Source: Lachnospiraceae bacterium GAM79 (GTDB lineage: Bacteria > Bacillota > Clostridia > Lachnospirales > Lachnospiraceae). From it: DNA of 64,000 bases. Below, piece after piece: positions 1 to 9,678 of this stretch. The number at the start of each line of letters is the position of its first letter. The first letter of the stretch is position 1. The position numbers and the translations under genes were made by a program. The stretch spans positions 2,092,501-2,156,500 of the forward strand of contig CP085928.1 of the NCBI GenBank assembly GCA_020735665.1. The letters are read 5' to 3'. A model generated the notes under the pieces. That model did not search any database. It saw only the letters and a program-made list of their open reading frames with translations, and was not told where the DNA came from.

Positions 1-34
1 TTCATCTTCCTCTTTTTCCTGTTTACCGCATGTT

Positions 35-943
35 TCATTCTTCAAACTTTAACGTTGTCTCCATCCGATCTTTTCCTGCAACCGCAGCCGGAAATATCTT
101 TCTTACTTCATCTATATACTGCATCGGTTTGATCAGCGACGGACTGTAATGCGTCAGCCACATCCGTTTTACTTCTGCCTCTTTCGCAATCTCTGCCGCC
201 TCATACATCGTCATATGCCTGTGGGAGACTGCTTTTTCATATTTATCCGGCTCCCCATACATACCTTCGCAGATAAACAAGTCTGAGCCTGCCGCATGTT
301 TTGTAATAAGTGGTGTCGGACGAGTATCTGTACAATATGTGACCTTAAGTCCTTTCCGGTCCGGTCCCATAACCATATCCGGTGTATAGAGCCTGCCGTC
401 CACTTCTATCGTCATGCCCTTCTGCAATGTATTCCAGATCTGCATCGGAACCTCCTGCGCACGCGCACGTTCCACATCAAATTTACCGGCACGGTCAAGT
501 TCAAATGAATATCCATAACAGGTAACATTATGGTTTACTCGATATGCATTTGCCCGCAATCCACATATCTCAAATTCTTCTTCCTCTTCTGTCAGTTCTT
601 TGAACTGAATCTCAAACGGAAGCTCCGGCGCGATCACACGTAGAGAATTCACTACTCGCTCCAGCCGTTTCGGACCGACCATCAGAACCGGGTCCTTTCG
701 CTCTGCGTTTCCGATCGTCAGAAGCAATCCCGGCAGTCCACTGATATGATCTGCATGAAAATGCGTGAACAAGATCACATCGATCGGTTTAAAACTCCAC
801 CCCTGCTGTTTGACTGCTACCTGCGTTCCTTCACCACAATCAACTAATATAGAGCTGCCATTATATCGTATCATCATGGATGTCAACGCTCTGTACGGAA
901 GTGGCATCATTCCGCCTGTACCAAGCAAACATACATCTAACAT
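35..943 (-). CDS. rnz: Ribonuclease Z (tRNA 3' endonuclease)
   Basis: A 302-residue metallo-beta-lactamase-fold nuclease that removes 3' trailers from tRNA precursors in the cytoplasm. The zinc motif HFHADH is at residues 61-66, followed by the GLPGLL segment. The CTDTRP segment and the C-terminal LTHYS histidine supply the remaining metal ligands. Length is typical of bacterial RNase Z. The gene overlaps nothing. Just past its stop, an ATG at position 5 (minus strand) is preceded by a purine-rich RBS-like stretch, so another gene may begin at the window edge, but only two codons would be visible. Identification is firm from the motifs. Confidence 0.95.
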   Translation of the reverse strand: MLDVCLLGTGGMMPLPYRALTSMMIRYNGSSILVDCGEGTQVAVKQQGWSFKPIDVILFTHFHADHISGLPGLLLTIGNAERKDPVLMVGPKRLERVVNSLRVIAPELPFEIQFKELTEEEEEFEICGLRANAYRVNHNVTCYGYSFELDRAGKFDVERARAQEVPMQIWNTLQKGMTIEVDGRLYTPDMVMGPDRKGLKVTYCTDTRPTPLITKHAAGSDLFICEGMYGEPDKYEKAVSHRHMTMYEAAEIAKEAEVKRMWLTHYSPSLIKPMQYIDEVRKIFPAAVAGKDRMETTLKFEE

Positions 944-1037
944 ATTCTATCCTCCAACTTCTATCTCCGCTCTGTCTGTAAACCGCTTTTCCCGTAAGGA
1001 AAAAAGAGTCATTCTATATACAAATGACTCTCTGGTT

Positions 1038-1256
1038 CTACATATATTCTGCCGTTTCTTCTCTCTGTACCGGTACTGCAAAGCTGCCTGACAACCGATC
1101 ATAGCAGTCTTCACATATACAGATCCTGTGGGTTTCTCCATCTTTTTTTGAGAAGTAGCCCCACTTTTTTGAAATTATAATTGCATCTTCCATCAAAATG
1201 TCATTTCTGACTGACAATTCTTTCCCACACATATTACAACGTATTACTTCTATCAT
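1038..1256 (-). CDS. Small cysteine-pair (zinc-ribbon-like) protein
   Basis: A 72-residue protein with a CxxC pair at residues 7 and 10 and a second group at C46, C48 and C51. This spacing suggests a small treble-clef or zinc-ribbon metal site. An AGGAGGAG sequence sits directly before the ATG at 1256, which supports translation. It lies between rnz and rimI on the same strand with its own 5' gap. No enzymatic motif is visible. Function is unknown; a role as a small zinc-binding regulator or adaptor is only an inference. Confidence 0.7.
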   Translation of the reverse strand: MIEVIRCNMCGKELSVRNDILMEDAIIISKKWGYFSKKDGETHRICICEDCYDRLSGSFAVPVQREETAEYM

Positions 1257-1364
1257 GATCTCCTCCTGATCCTCCGATTGCCCGGTGGTCTCTGTATCTT
1301 TTCTATTGTCGATTATAATAAAAAAGGCACATCTTTTGTAGTGGGAATTCCTGTCATCTATATA

Positions 1365-1868
1365 TTATGAATGTGAACACTTCAGTTCCATAATAACAGC
1401 ATCTTCTGTTGGTTTTTTATAATAATCTTTCCTTCTGGAAATCTCATCAAAGCCTAGCGATTCATACATTGATATTGCTGCATCATTAGACTCACGAACC
1501 TCTAAGAAAATCTTTTCTCCATCGTCTTCTACACACATACGAATCATTTCCTTCATCAGTCTGTGTCCGATTCCGCATTTCCTGTAATCTTTATCAACAG
1601 CAATTCGAAGCAGTTCACAATCCTCGCATGGTGCGGTAAAAATGCAATAACCAACCACCTTATCATCCTTCGTTGTGTCAACTGCTGTAAGTACAGTATC
1701 ATATGTTCCATACATGGATGTAGCAACCATCTGCTCATTCCAGGAACTCATAAATACTTTTTCTCCCAGAGAAACAATATCAAGCAACTGCTCCTCATCG
1801 CCTTCTCTTATCTCAATGTTGTCTAAATAGGGCCCCGCCGCCCCGCCATCACTGACGCTATTACTCAT
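1365..1868 (-). CDS. rimI: Ribosomal protein alanine N-acetyltransferase RimI
   Basis: A GNAT-family acetyltransferase of 167 residues from the ATG at 1868. A GTG nine bases upstream is an alternative start. The acetyl-CoA loop reads RKCGIGHRLM, and the C-terminal segment SLGFDEISRRKDYYKKP is typical of RimI. RimI acetylates the N-terminal alanine of ribosomal protein S18. The start overlaps the tsaB stop by 8 bases (ATGAGTAA), and the tsaB end supplies the purine-rich RBS, so the two are translationally coupled. The tsaE-tsaB-rimI order is common in Firmicutes. tsaD is not in the window. Confidence 0.9.
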   Translation of the reverse strand: MSNSVSDGGAAGPYLDNIEIREGDEEQLLDIVSLGEKVFMSSWNEQMVATSMYGTYDTVLTAVDTTKDDKVVGYCIFTAPCEDCELLRIAVDKDYRKCGIGHRLMKEMIRMCVEDDGEKIFLEVRESNDAAISMYESLGFDEISRRKDYYKKPTEDAVIMELKCSHS

Positions 1869-2571
1869 TTCCTTCACCTTTCTCTTTTCTTTCTCTTTCT
1901 GCCTGAGACATTCTCAGATATTCAGGAGCAAAATCGTCTCCATTTATATACTGTTCATGCGCATACCGGCAAGCTCCGGCATATGCGACTGATCCGGCTC
2001 TCTGTTTGTTCAGATGTGCCGGTGCCAGACACGCATGTTTCATCTTTGACAGGATCAGAGATCCATACACCTGTATGCCATCACCTGTAAACTGCACTTC
2101 TTCATCTTTTTCAAGAAGCAGATCGATCAATTCATTCACATCCATCGGTATCTGCTCCATCTCTGTAACCAGATTGCCTGATTTATCAAATCTGTACAAT
2201 CCGGTATAGACCTGATTCCTTCTGGCATCCATGATCGGACAGATAAGTCTGCCACTTCCCCAGAAATTATATGCAAGCCCTTCCAGTGTCGGTACAGGTA
2301 TGATCGGCTTATCAAGTGCAAGCGACAAGCCTTTTACTGTCGCCGCTCCGATCCGCAGTCCTGTAAATGAACCGGGTCCTGCTGCGATTGCTATCGCATC
2401 TACTGTATCAAGCTCAATGCCTGCTGCTTTTACAACCTCATCCAGCATCGGAAGCAAGGTTTGTGAATGTGTCTTTTTATTGTTTACCGTAAATTCTGCA
2501 ACCAGATTGTCATTTTCTAATAAGGCAACGGATGCAACCAGCCCTGAGCTGTCCAGAGCAAGGATCTTCAT
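1861..2571 (-). CDS. tsaB: tRNA t6A biosynthesis protein TsaB
   Basis: A 236-residue inactive ASKHA-fold homologue of TsaD, needed for threonylcarbamoyl-adenosine (t6A37) formation in ANN-decoding tRNAs. The N-terminus MKILALDSS and the AAGPGSFTGLRIG segment (about residues 63-75) are hallmarks of TsaB. It lies 4 bases downstream of tsaE and overlaps rimI. The partner tsaE is adjacent and tsaD must be elsewhere. Length is normal for the family. Confidence 0.94.
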   Translation of the reverse strand: MKILALDSSGLVASVALLENDNLVAEFTVNNKKTHSQTLLPMLDEVVKAAGIELDTVDAIAIAAGPGSFTGLRIGAATVKGLSLALDKPIIPVPTLEGLAYNFWGSGRLICPIMDARRNQVYTGLYRFDKSGNLVTEMEQIPMDVNELIDLLLEKDEEVQFTGDGIQVYGSLILSKMKHACLAPAHLNKQRAGSVAYAGACRYAHEQYINGDDFAPEYLRMSQAERERKEKGEGNE

Positions 2572-2575
2572 AGTT

Positions 2576-3007
2576 TTAAACCTCTTCTATCGTTATCTTT
2601 CTATAATCTACCCCTTTTTCAAGGTCTTTTTCAATCGTTATCTTCTGATAATGTTCCGGAAGAATCTCTTCGATCAGATTTGCCCATTCGATCAGACATA
2701 CGCCATTACCATATACCATCTCATCATAGCCAATCTCTTCCATCTCATCTACATCTCCGATTCGATAGACATCAAAATGATATAGCGGAAGTCTTCCATC
2801 ATCATACTCCTTTACAATCGTAAATGTCGGACTGTTCACAATATCATCGACACCTAGGCCTTTGGCAAATCCCTGCGAAAATATCGTCTTTCCGACACCC
2901 AAGTCTCCAAAGAAACAGAAAACCTGCCCCGGAGCAGCCTGTTCGCCAAGCTCCCGCCCGATTCTGTATGTGTCTTCTCTGCTGTTACTTTCCTTTACAA
3001 TCATCAT
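2576..3007 (-). CDS. tsaE: tRNA t6A biosynthesis ATPase TsaE
   Basis: A 143-residue P-loop ATPase of the TsaB-TsaD-TsaE complex. The Walker A motif GDLGVGKT lies near residue 35, followed by the switch-like NSPTFTIVKEY and the YHFDVYRI segment diagnostic of TsaE. The start codon overlaps the stop of the upstream deaminase gene by four bases (ATGA), and the stop lies 4 bases before tsaB. All four genes therefore form one operon. Confidence 0.95.
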   Translation of the reverse strand: MMIVKESNSREDTYRIGRELGEQAAPGQVFCFFGDLGVGKTIFSQGFAKGLGVDDIVNSPTFTIVKEYDDGRLPLYHFDVYRIGDVDEMEEIGYDEMVYGNGVCLIEWANLIEEILPEHYQKITIEKDLEKGVDYRKITIEEV

Positions 3008-3483
3008 AAATCTATCGTAATCTTCTTTCCTTTTACTTCGTATGGTCGATAAGCAACCCCGGCCATATCAAACATTCTCTTCGATGCCATTGTACTGTCA
3101 GTACTTGCATATTTATCCGACAGATAGATAACCTCCTTTATTCCGCACTGAATGATCGCTTTCGCACATTCATTACAAGGGAATAAGGTTGAATAAAGTC
3201 TTGCATCTTTTAAACTGCCGCCTCTGTAATTCAGGATGGCATTCAATTCCGCATGGCATACAAAGAAATATTTATTGTTCAATGGATCACCGATCTTTCC
3301 CCATGGCATGATGTCATCTTCGCATCCGGCAGGCATACCATTATACCCTTCCGACAGAATACGATTATTATCGTCTACGATACATGCGCCAACCTGAGTT
3401 GACGGGTCTTTACTTCTCTCTGCCGACAGCAGTGCAATTCCCATAAAATACTGATCCCAGCTAATGTAATCGGCTCTTTTCAT
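3004..3483 (-). CDS. dCMP deaminase / ComEB-like cytidylate deaminase
   Basis: A zinc-dependent deaminase of 159 residues converting dCMP to dUMP for thymidylate synthesis. The CHAELNAI and PCNECAKAI motifs are the HxE and PCxxC zinc and catalytic signatures. The longest open frame starts 60 bases upstream, but the ATG at 3483 is preceded by AAGGAGGAC at ideal spacing and gives the expected MKRADYISWDQYFM N-terminus, so that start is preferred. It heads the tsaE-tsaB-rimI operon. The ComEB (competence) name is a family label, not proof of a role in DNA uptake. Confidence 0.9.
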   Translation of the reverse strand: MKRADYISWDQYFMGIALLSAERSKDPSTQVGACIVDDNNRILSEGYNGMPAGCEDDIMPWGKIGDPLNNKYFFVCHAELNAILNYRGGSLKDARLYSTLFPCNECAKAIIQCGIKEVIYLSDKYASTDSTMASKRMFDMAGVAYRPYEVKGKKITIDL

Positions 3484-3580
3484 CGGTGTCCTCCTTTTCT
3501 TTCTATCTGAGTATCTCGTTATTTCCATATGCAGATAACACATTTTTCAACGGTCATCTAAGGTTATACAACTTTTTTCT

Positions 3581-4795
3581 CTAAAATGCTACTCTGATTA
3601 TGCTGTAAATTTTATCAATTTTAGCTATAGCATCAGCAAAACTGCCCTCAGTCATGGCTGAAGTTATAAATGCAAGTTCTCCATCTATGCCTTCTGCTGT
3701 TACATATGTCACATCACCAAATAATTTCTGAACCTCTTCTTTGGTAATAGAATCCGCACTCACACGCACAAAGAAACGATTAACCGCATCTCTGAAATCA
3801 CCGATCGGAAGCGGCTCTGCATCCCAGCTTGCCATAATATTCTTACCCATATGTTTTACTTCGTCTACAACATCGGATACAACGGCGGATGCTGTTGGAA
3901 GCTTTCCTGCTCCTCTGCCGTAGAACATAATATCATCTACAACATTTCCATGTACAAATATTCCATTGAATACATCATGGATACCGGATAACGGATGATT
4001 CTCATCTAACATCATAGGTGCAACGAAGGAATATAAGGTATCTCCTTCCTTTTTAGTCGTACCTACTAATTTGATCGATACGCCAAGTGCATCTGCATAT
4101 TTGAAATCTTCTGTTGAGATCTTTGTGATTCCTTCTGTATGGATCTTAGTATAATCCAGATGTTTTCCATATACGATAGAAGTCAGGATTGCGATCTTTC
4201 TACACGCATCTCCACCTTCTACGTCTGCTTCCGGATTTCTTTCTGCATATCCCAGATCCTGTGCCTGCTTCAGCACTTCATCATAAGATGCACCTTCCTG
4301 ATCCATCTTGGTCAGGATATAATTTGTTGTTCCGTTTAAGATACCTGTGATCTCTGTTACTTCATCTGCTGTGATAGAGGTATTTAATGGACGGATGATC
4401 GGAATACCACCGCCAACAGATGCCTCAAATAAGAAATTCACATTGTTCTCTTTTGCGATCGCAAGTAATTCCGGTCCGTGAGAAGCTACCAGTTCCTTAT
4501 TGGATGTTGCTACACTCTTGCCTGCTGCAAGGCACTGTTTTACAAATGTATAGGCAGGATTGATTCCTCCCATTACTTCAACAACAACCTTTACTTCATC
4601 ATCGTTTAAGATGTCATTGAAGTCATGTGTCAGTATCTGCTGTACAGGATCTCCCGGGAAATCTCTCAGATCAAGAACATACTTGATGTTAATCTCTTCT
4701 CCTGCTCTCTTATTGATGATCTCATGGTTTGTATTGATAACCTCAACCACACCTGAACCAACTGTACCATAACCTAACACTGCTATATTTACCAT
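3581..4795 (-). CDS. hom: Homoserine dehydrogenase
   Basis: Reduces aspartate semialdehyde to homoserine, the branch point to threonine and methionine. The 404 residues show an N-terminal Rossmann motif GYGTVGSG (residues 8-15) and the catalytic-domain segment GILNGTTNYIL. The conserved GRGAGKLPTASAVVSD segment follows, then a C-terminal region of roughly 60 residues resembling an ACT regulatory domain, consistent with threonine feedback control. It stands alone with a modest 5' gap to prfB. No thrB or thrC is in the window. Confidence 0.95.
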   Translation of the reverse strand: MVNIAVLGYGTVGSGVVEVINTNHEIINKRAGEEINIKYVLDLRDFPGDPVQQILTHDFNDILNDDEVKVVVEVMGGINPAYTFVKQCLAAGKSVATSNKELVASHGPELLAIAKENNVNFLFEASVGGGIPIIRPLNTSITADEVTEITGILNGTTNYILTKMDQEGASYDEVLKQAQDLGYAERNPEADVEGGDACRKIAILTSIVYGKHLDYTKIHTEGITKISTEDFKYADALGVSIKLVGTTKKEGDTLYSFVAPMMLDENHPLSGIHDVFNGIFVHGNVVDDIMFYGRGAGKLPTASAVVSDVVDEVKHMGKNIMASWDAEPLPIGDFRDAVNRFFVRVSADSITKEEVQKLFGDVTYVTAEGIDGELAFITSAMTEGSFADAIAKIDKIYSIIRVAF

Positions 4796-4833
4796 GTGGA
4801 TGTCTCTCCTTTTGCATTCTTTTTTGTATATTA

Positions 4834-5944
4834 CTACTCACTCCGGCTGCACCATTTTAAATATGCATTCATAAATCCGTCGAGTTCTCCATCTAAAACT
4901 GCGGCAACATTTCCGCTTTCTTCGCCTGTCCGGTGATCCTTCACCATCGTATACGGCTGCATAACATAAGACCGGATCTGGCTTCCGAATCCATTCTCCA
5001 ATATCTCACCTCGAATGTCCGAAATCTTATCCAGGTTCTCCTGTTTCTTGATCAGATACAACTTAGACTTCAGCATCTGCATAGCCTTGTCCTTATTCAT
5101 ATGCTGTGAACGCTCATTCTGGCATTGTACTACGATACCGGTCGGAATGTGCGTGATACGAACCGCCGATGATGTCTTATTGATGTGCTGTCCACCGGCT
5201 CCGCTCGATCTGTAAGTATCGATTCGGAGATCATCTTCATTGATATCCACTTCCAGATCTTCCTCTATCTCCGGTATCACATCGCAGGAAGCAAATGAAG
5301 TCTGTCGCTTGCCTGCTGCATTGAACGGTGAAATACGAACCAGACGATGTACGCCTTTTTCTGATTTCAAATATCCGTATGCATTCTGCCCGCTGATCTG
5401 GATCGTAACCGACTTGATGCCAGCCTCATCACCTTCCAGATAGTCAAGTACTTCCACCTTAAAACCATGTTTCTCCGCCCATCTGGTATACATTCTGTAT
5501 AACATCGATGTCCAATCACAGGACTCTGTTCCACCGGCTCCTGCATGAAGTGTCATAACGGCATCATAACCATCAAACTCACCCGACAGCAGAAGACTGA
5601 TCCTGTAATTTTCGAATTCCTTCTGAAATGCAGTCAGCATCTCACCGATCTCCTCTATCATAGAGGAATCGCCCTCTTCTTCCGCCATCTGAATCAGGGT
5701 TTCGATATCCGAAAAATCCTGTTCCAACTTCTGATATTCCTCCAGCGAATCCTGCAGCTTCTTTAACTGCCTAGAAACACTGGTTGACTTTGCTACATCA
5801 TCCCAGAAGCCAGGCTGTTCCATCTCATATTGTAATTTTCCTATGCTGTCTTTTCTGCCAGCGATGTCAAAGTGAATCCCTTACTTCCATTAATGGTTGT
5901 CTGTACTGATTCAGTGTGAACTTAAACTGGTCTGTCTCTATCAT
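4834..5944 (-). CDS. prfB: Peptide chain release factor 2 (programmed +1 frameshift)
   Basis: RF2 terminates translation at UGA and UAA. The frame from 5823 carries the SPF codon-recognition motif (RISPFNAAGKR) and the catalytic GGQ (SGAGGQHINKTSS). The true start is the ATG at 5944 with an AGGTGAG RBS. It encodes 25 codons ending GAT TCA CTT, then an in-frame TGA at 5867-5869. A +1 slip at CTT-TGA-C continues as DIAGRKDSIGKLQYEMEQPG and joins the long frame, giving 369 residues in total, a normal RF2 length. The coordinates span both frames. Confidence 0.95.
5866..5881 (-). promoter_or_regulatory. prfB autoregulatory +1 frameshift site
   Basis: On the minus strand an AAGGGA Shine-Dalgarno-like stretch lies a few bases before CTTTGAC, the classic RF2 slippery site. 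When RF2 is scarce the ribosome pauses at UGA, slips +1 on CTT and completes RF2. The reading frames on both sides fit exactly. Confidence 0.93.
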
Positions 5945-5989
5945 TAATTTCTCACCTACTTTATCGGTTGCAGCTGCAACACATTATTT

Positions 5990-8563
5990 CTATTCGTTCC
6001 GTCCGCAGCAGTTCTTATATTTCTTACCGCTGCCGCATGGACACAAATCATTTCTTCCGATTTTTTTTGCTTTCTTTACAGGTCCTCTGGATACAGTATC
6101 ATCCTTGTTTGTTCCTGTAACCTTATTTACTTCTTCACGTTCAACCTTCTGTTCAACCTTAACACGGAGAAGCAGTTTTACTGTATCCTCCTGAATTGCT
6201 CTTGTCATCTCATTGAACATGTCATAACCGGCAAACTTGTATTCTACAACAGGATCTCTCTGACCCAGCGACTGAAGCCCGATACCCTGCTTTAACTGTT
6301 CCATATCGTCGATATGGTCAGTCCATTTTCTATCAATTACCTTCAGAAGGATAATACGCTCGATCTCACGCATATCTTCCGGACTTGGGAATTCTTTTTC
6401 TTTCTCATGGTAGAGTTCCACAGCCTCATTATACAATCTCTCTTTGAGTTCTTCTGTGTCACCCTTTTTAATCTCATGCTCAGTAAGTGCGATTGGTTCT
6501 GTAAATGGAATGATCTCACGGATCATATTGTCAAGCTCTACAATATTCCATTCTTCCGGTGCCGCTTCTGATGAGCATACGATATCCACACATGCACCGA
6601 TATCATCCTTGAGCATCTTCAGGATAACTTCATGCATATCTTCACCATCTAAGACTCTCCGACGCTCCTTATAAATGATCTCTCTCTGTTCGTTATTTAC
6701 ACGATCATACTCTAACAGATTCTTTCTGATCGCAAAGTTGTTACTTTCAATCTTCTTCTGCGCCTTTTCTACGAAGTTCGAAATCGTCTTATGCTGAATC
6801 TCCTCGCCCTCCGGAATCTTCAATGTATCATAAAGGCTCATAACACGTTCGGAACCAAATAATCTCATCAGATCATCTTCCAGAGACAGGTAGAATTTGG
6901 ATTCACCCGGATCTCCCTGACGACCGGAACGTCCACGGAGCTGATTATCGATTCGTCTGGACTCATGACGTTCTGTACCAATGATACGAAGTCCGCCAAG
7001 TTCAGCAACGCCCTCGCCAAGCTTAATATCCGTACCACGACCAGCCATGTTCGTTGCGATCGTAACTGCATTCTTCTGACCTGCTTCTGCAACGATCTCT
7101 GCCTCAAGCTCATGGAACTTTGCATTTAATACCTTATGTGGAATCTTTTTCTTGCTGAGCATATGGCTGAGTTCCTCAGATGCATCAATATTGATCGTAC
7201 CAACCAGAACAGGCTGTCCTTTTCTGTAACTCTCATTGATCTGCTCAACAATAGCGTTTAATTTCTCTTTCTTTGTCTTGAAGATAGAATCCGGACGGTC
7301 AATTCTCTGTACAGGAAGGTTGGTCGGGATCTCTACAACATCCATGCCGTAGATCTCTCTGAATTCTTCTTCCTCTGTACTTGCTGTACCTGTCATACCC
7401 GCTTTCTTCTCAAACATATTGAAGAAGTTCTGGAATGTGATCGTCGCAAGTGTCTTGGATTCTCTCTTAACCTTTACATTTTCCTTTGCCTCGATCGCCT
7501 GATGCAGTCCATCTGAGAAACGACGGCCCGGCATGATACGTCCTGTAAATTCATCAACGATCAGAACCTCATCATCCTTTACAACGTAATCACGGTCACG
7601 GAACATCAGGTTATGTGCACGAAGTGCAAGAATAATGTTATGCTGGATCTCGATATTCTCAGGATCGGACAGGTTCTCAATATGGAAGAACTGCTCTACT
7701 TCCTTTACACCGTTTGCTGTCAGCATAACGTATTTGTCTTTTTCATTTACAAGAAAATCTCCGTCTTCCTCGATCGCTGTATTCATCAGCATATCCATCT
7801 TGGATATCTCGCCATCACCTTCACCACGCTTCATACGTCTTGCAAGGTAATCGCACATTTTATAAAGCTCTGTTGATTTACCACTCTGTCCTGAAATGAT
7901 CAGAGGGGTTCTCGCCTCATCGATCAATACTGAGTCGACCTCATCGATTACGCAATAATGAAGTCCTCTTAACACAAGCTTTTCTTTATAGATAACCATG
8001 TTATCTCTTAAGTAATCGAAACCGAGTTCGTTATTTGTTACATAAGTGATGTCGCATGCATATGCGTCACGTCTTTCATCATTTGTAGATGAATTCAAAA
8101 TAATACCAACTGTAAGTCCAAGAAACTCATGAACCTTACCCATCCATTCCGCATCACGCTTTGCCAGGTAATCGTTAACTGTTACGACCTGAACACCCTT
8201 GCCCTCCAGTGCGTTTAAGTATACAGGAAGTGTAGATACAAGTGTCTTACCTTCACCGGTTTTCATCTCGGCGATACGTCCCTGATGTAATACAACACCA
8301 CCGATCAACTGTACTCTGTAATGCTTGATGCCAAGCACTCTGTATGCAGCCTCTCTTACAACTGCAAATGCTTCTACCAACAGATCATCAAGAGTTTCTC
8401 CATTTGCAAGTCTATCTTTGAACTCTGTTGTCTTTGCTCTTAATTCCTCATCGGACAATGCCTGCATATCAGAATCAAGTGCTTCTATCTTGTCCACAAT
8501 AGGAGCGATCTTCTTCAGTTCTTTCTCACTATGTGTGCCAAATACTTTTTCAAATAATCCCAT
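5990..8563 (-). CDS. secA: Preprotein translocase ATPase SecA
   Basis: An 857-residue motor that drives Sec-dependent export through SecYEG. Visible features include Walker A MKTGEGKT (about residues 102-109), the DEAD-like [15 protein letters not shown], the [13 protein letters not shown] motif and the helicase arginine segment [13 protein letters not shown]-terminal zinc-binding SEC-C tail ([14 protein letters not shown]) is also present. It has a strong candidate promoter 60 bases upstream and lies just upstream of prfB, the usual Firmicutes order hpf-secA-prfB. Confidence 0.97.
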   Translation of the reverse strand: MGLFEKVFGTHSEKELKKIAPIVDKIEALDSDMQALSDEELRAKTTEFKDRLANGETLDDLLVEAFAVVREAAYRVLGIKHYRVQLIGGVVLHQGRIAEMKTGEGKTLVSTLPVYLNALEGKGVQVVTVNDYLAKRDAEWMGKVHEFLGLTVGIILNSSTNDERRDAYACDITYVTNNELGFDYLRDNMVIYKEKLVLRGLHYCVIDEVDSVLIDEARTPLIISGQSGKSTELYKMCDYLARRMKRGEGDGEISKMDMLMNTAIEEDGDFLVNEKDKYVMLTANGVKEVEQFFHIENLSDPENIEIQHNIILALRAHNLMFRDRDYVVKDDEVLIVDEFTGRIMPGRRFSDGLHQAIEAKENVKVKRESKTLATITFQNFFNMFEKKAGMTGTASTEEEEFREIYGMDVVEIPTNLPVQRIDRPDSIFKTKKEKLNAIVEQINESYRKGQPVLVGTINIDASEELSHMLSKKKIPHKVLNAKFHELEAEIVAEAGQKNAVTIATNMAGRGTDIKLGEGVAELGGLRIIGTERHESRRIDNQLRGRSGRQGDPGESKFYLSLEDDLMRLFGSERVMSLYDTLKIPEGEEIQHKTISNFVEKAQKKIESNNFAIRKNLLEYDRVNNEQREIIYKERRRVLDGEDMHEVILKMLKDDIGACVDIVCSSEAAPEEWNIVELDNMIREIIPFTEPIALTEHEIKKGDTEELKERLYNEAVELYHEKEKEFPSPEDMREIERIILLKVIDRKWTDHIDDMEQLKQGIGLQSLGQRDPVVEYKFAGYDMFNEMTRAIQEDTVKLLLRVKVEQKVEREEVNKVTGTNKDDTVSRGPVKKAKKIGRNDLCPCGSGKKYKNCCGRNE

Positions 8564-8622
8564 TCTATTATTCTCCTAACTGTTTTCTTGGTTTCGTATC
8601 CAAATCTTGTTACTCAGGGTAC

Positions 8623-8651
8623 ATAATACCATCATATGAAATTTATATCAA
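8623..8651 (-). promoter_or_regulatory. Predicted sigma-A promoter of secA
   Basis: On the minus strand, TTGATA (8646-8651) is followed after exactly 17 bases by TATTAT (8623-8628), 60 bases before the secA start. This is inferred from consensus match and spacing. Confidence 0.6.
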
Positions 8652-8717
8652 GAATGAATCTGAAAAGCTTTGGTAAAGCATTATGAAATAACGCTAAAGC
8701 CCGATAACTTTTCACGC

Positions 8718-8753
8718 AAAAAAGAGCCGCCAGCGTTGATATTCTGGCGACCC
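8718..8753 (-). terminator. Rho-independent terminator of hpf
   Basis: On the minus strand a GTCGCCAG/CTGGCGGC hairpin with a 10-base loop is followed directly by TTTTTT. It lies about 90 bases after the hpf stop and ahead of the secA promoter. Confidence 0.8.
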
Positions 8754-8840
8754 TTCTCTTTATCCATAAATCTCTGCAGCTACACATCTGCCAATCCTTT
8801 CGGATCTGCTTCTGTAAGCTTCCTGTGTGGCAGGTTGAGA

Positions 8841-9368
8841 TTAAAATTCCGGTTCGATCAATCCGTATGTGTTACCTTTTCTCTTATAGACAACATTTAC
8901 TTCTTCTGTCTCAGCGTTTCTGAATACATAGAAATTATGTCCAAGCAGATCCATCTGGATGCATGCATCTTCCGGATACATAGGCTTTACTGCAAATTTC
9001 TTGCATCTTACGATCTTGATCTCGTCATCTTCATCTGTTTCTTCTTCTACAAATGAATTCTGGAGATATGCTGCATTCTGCTCCTTGTCGATCAGCTTCT
9101 TCTTATGCCTGTTCACCTGTCTCTCAATCACTTCCAGCACAAGATCGATCGATACATACATATCATCACTTACCTGTTCTGCACGAATGATATGTCCTTT
9201 CATAGGAATCGTAACTTCTATCTTCTGTCTGTCTTTCTCTACACTAAATGTAACCTGTGCAACAGCATCTTCTGCGAAATATTTCTCAAGCTTGGACAGC
9301 TTGTCATATACTGCATTCTTTAAGCCTTCAGTAACATCGATATTTTTTCCACTAATTATGTAATTCAT
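8841..9368 (-). CDS. hpf: Long-form ribosome hibernation promoting factor
   Basis: A 175-residue long HPF that binds the 30S subunit and dimerises 70S ribosomes into inactive 100S particles. The N-terminal domain (MNYIISGKNIDVTEGL, residues 1-100) has the sigma-54-modulation/RaiA fold. The C-terminal domain (about 120-175, IVRCKKFAVKPMYPEDACIQMDLLGHNFYVF) is the dimerisation module of long HPFs. The ATG at 9368 was chosen because GAAGGAG lies 7-8 bases upstream; the longer open frame has no such site. Confidence 0.94.
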   Translation of the reverse strand: MNYIISGKNIDVTEGLKNAVYDKLSKLEKYFAEDAVAQVTFSVEKDRQKIEVTIPMKGHIIRAEQVSDDMYVSIDLVLEVIERQVNRHKKKLIDKEQNAAYLQNSFVEEETDEDDEIKIVRCKKFAVKPMYPEDACIQMDLLGHNFYVFRNAETEEVNVVYKRKGNTYGLIEPEF

Positions 9369-9414
9369 GTTGCCCAACTCCTTCTTTTTCGGGGATTCCC
9401 GAATTGATAGTCTT

Positions 9415-9442
9415 ATTATAGCATAAACCATCATTTTTTCAA
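9415..9442 (-). promoter_or_regulatory. Predicted promoter of hpf
   Basis: Minus strand TTGAAA (9437-9442), a 16-base spacer and TATAAT (9415-9420). The 5' leader then contains a small TTCGGG/CCCGAA hairpin (about 9388-9403) before the RBS. Consensus-based inference. Confidence 0.55.
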
Positions 9443-9602
9443 GTCATTTTAAACAAAAGGAAGGCGTCTTCTTTCTGTTTTTTAGTCAAATTAACAATTA
9501 ATTTATATAATTTATGAAAACTACACAAATACATCTGTATCTTTTTTCTGTATGAAAATATATCTTTAGCTGTAAAGACTCCTTTCGATAAAAATAAAAA
9601 AA

Positions 9603-9660
9603 GAAAAGCCGGTACATATCGGGAGGAACAACATATCCTCTCACTATATACCGGCTTTTC
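9603..9660. terminator. Bidirectional terminator after the NlpC/P60 gene
   Basis: A perfect 12-bp inverted repeat, GAAAAGCCGGTA at 9603-9614 with its complement at 9649-9660. An inner GAGGA/TCCTC stem and A/T-rich flanks on both sides complete it. It lies 19 bases downstream of the NlpC/P60 stop. No other structure was seen in the 9443-9602 gap. Confidence 0.8.
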
Positions 9661-9678
9661 TTCTATTTCTGTAGTCCT

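Noticed and set aside
2231-2785. A 184-residue plus-strand frame opposite tsaB and tsaE
   Set aside because: Antisense to two firmly identified genes, with low-complexity serine-rich composition.
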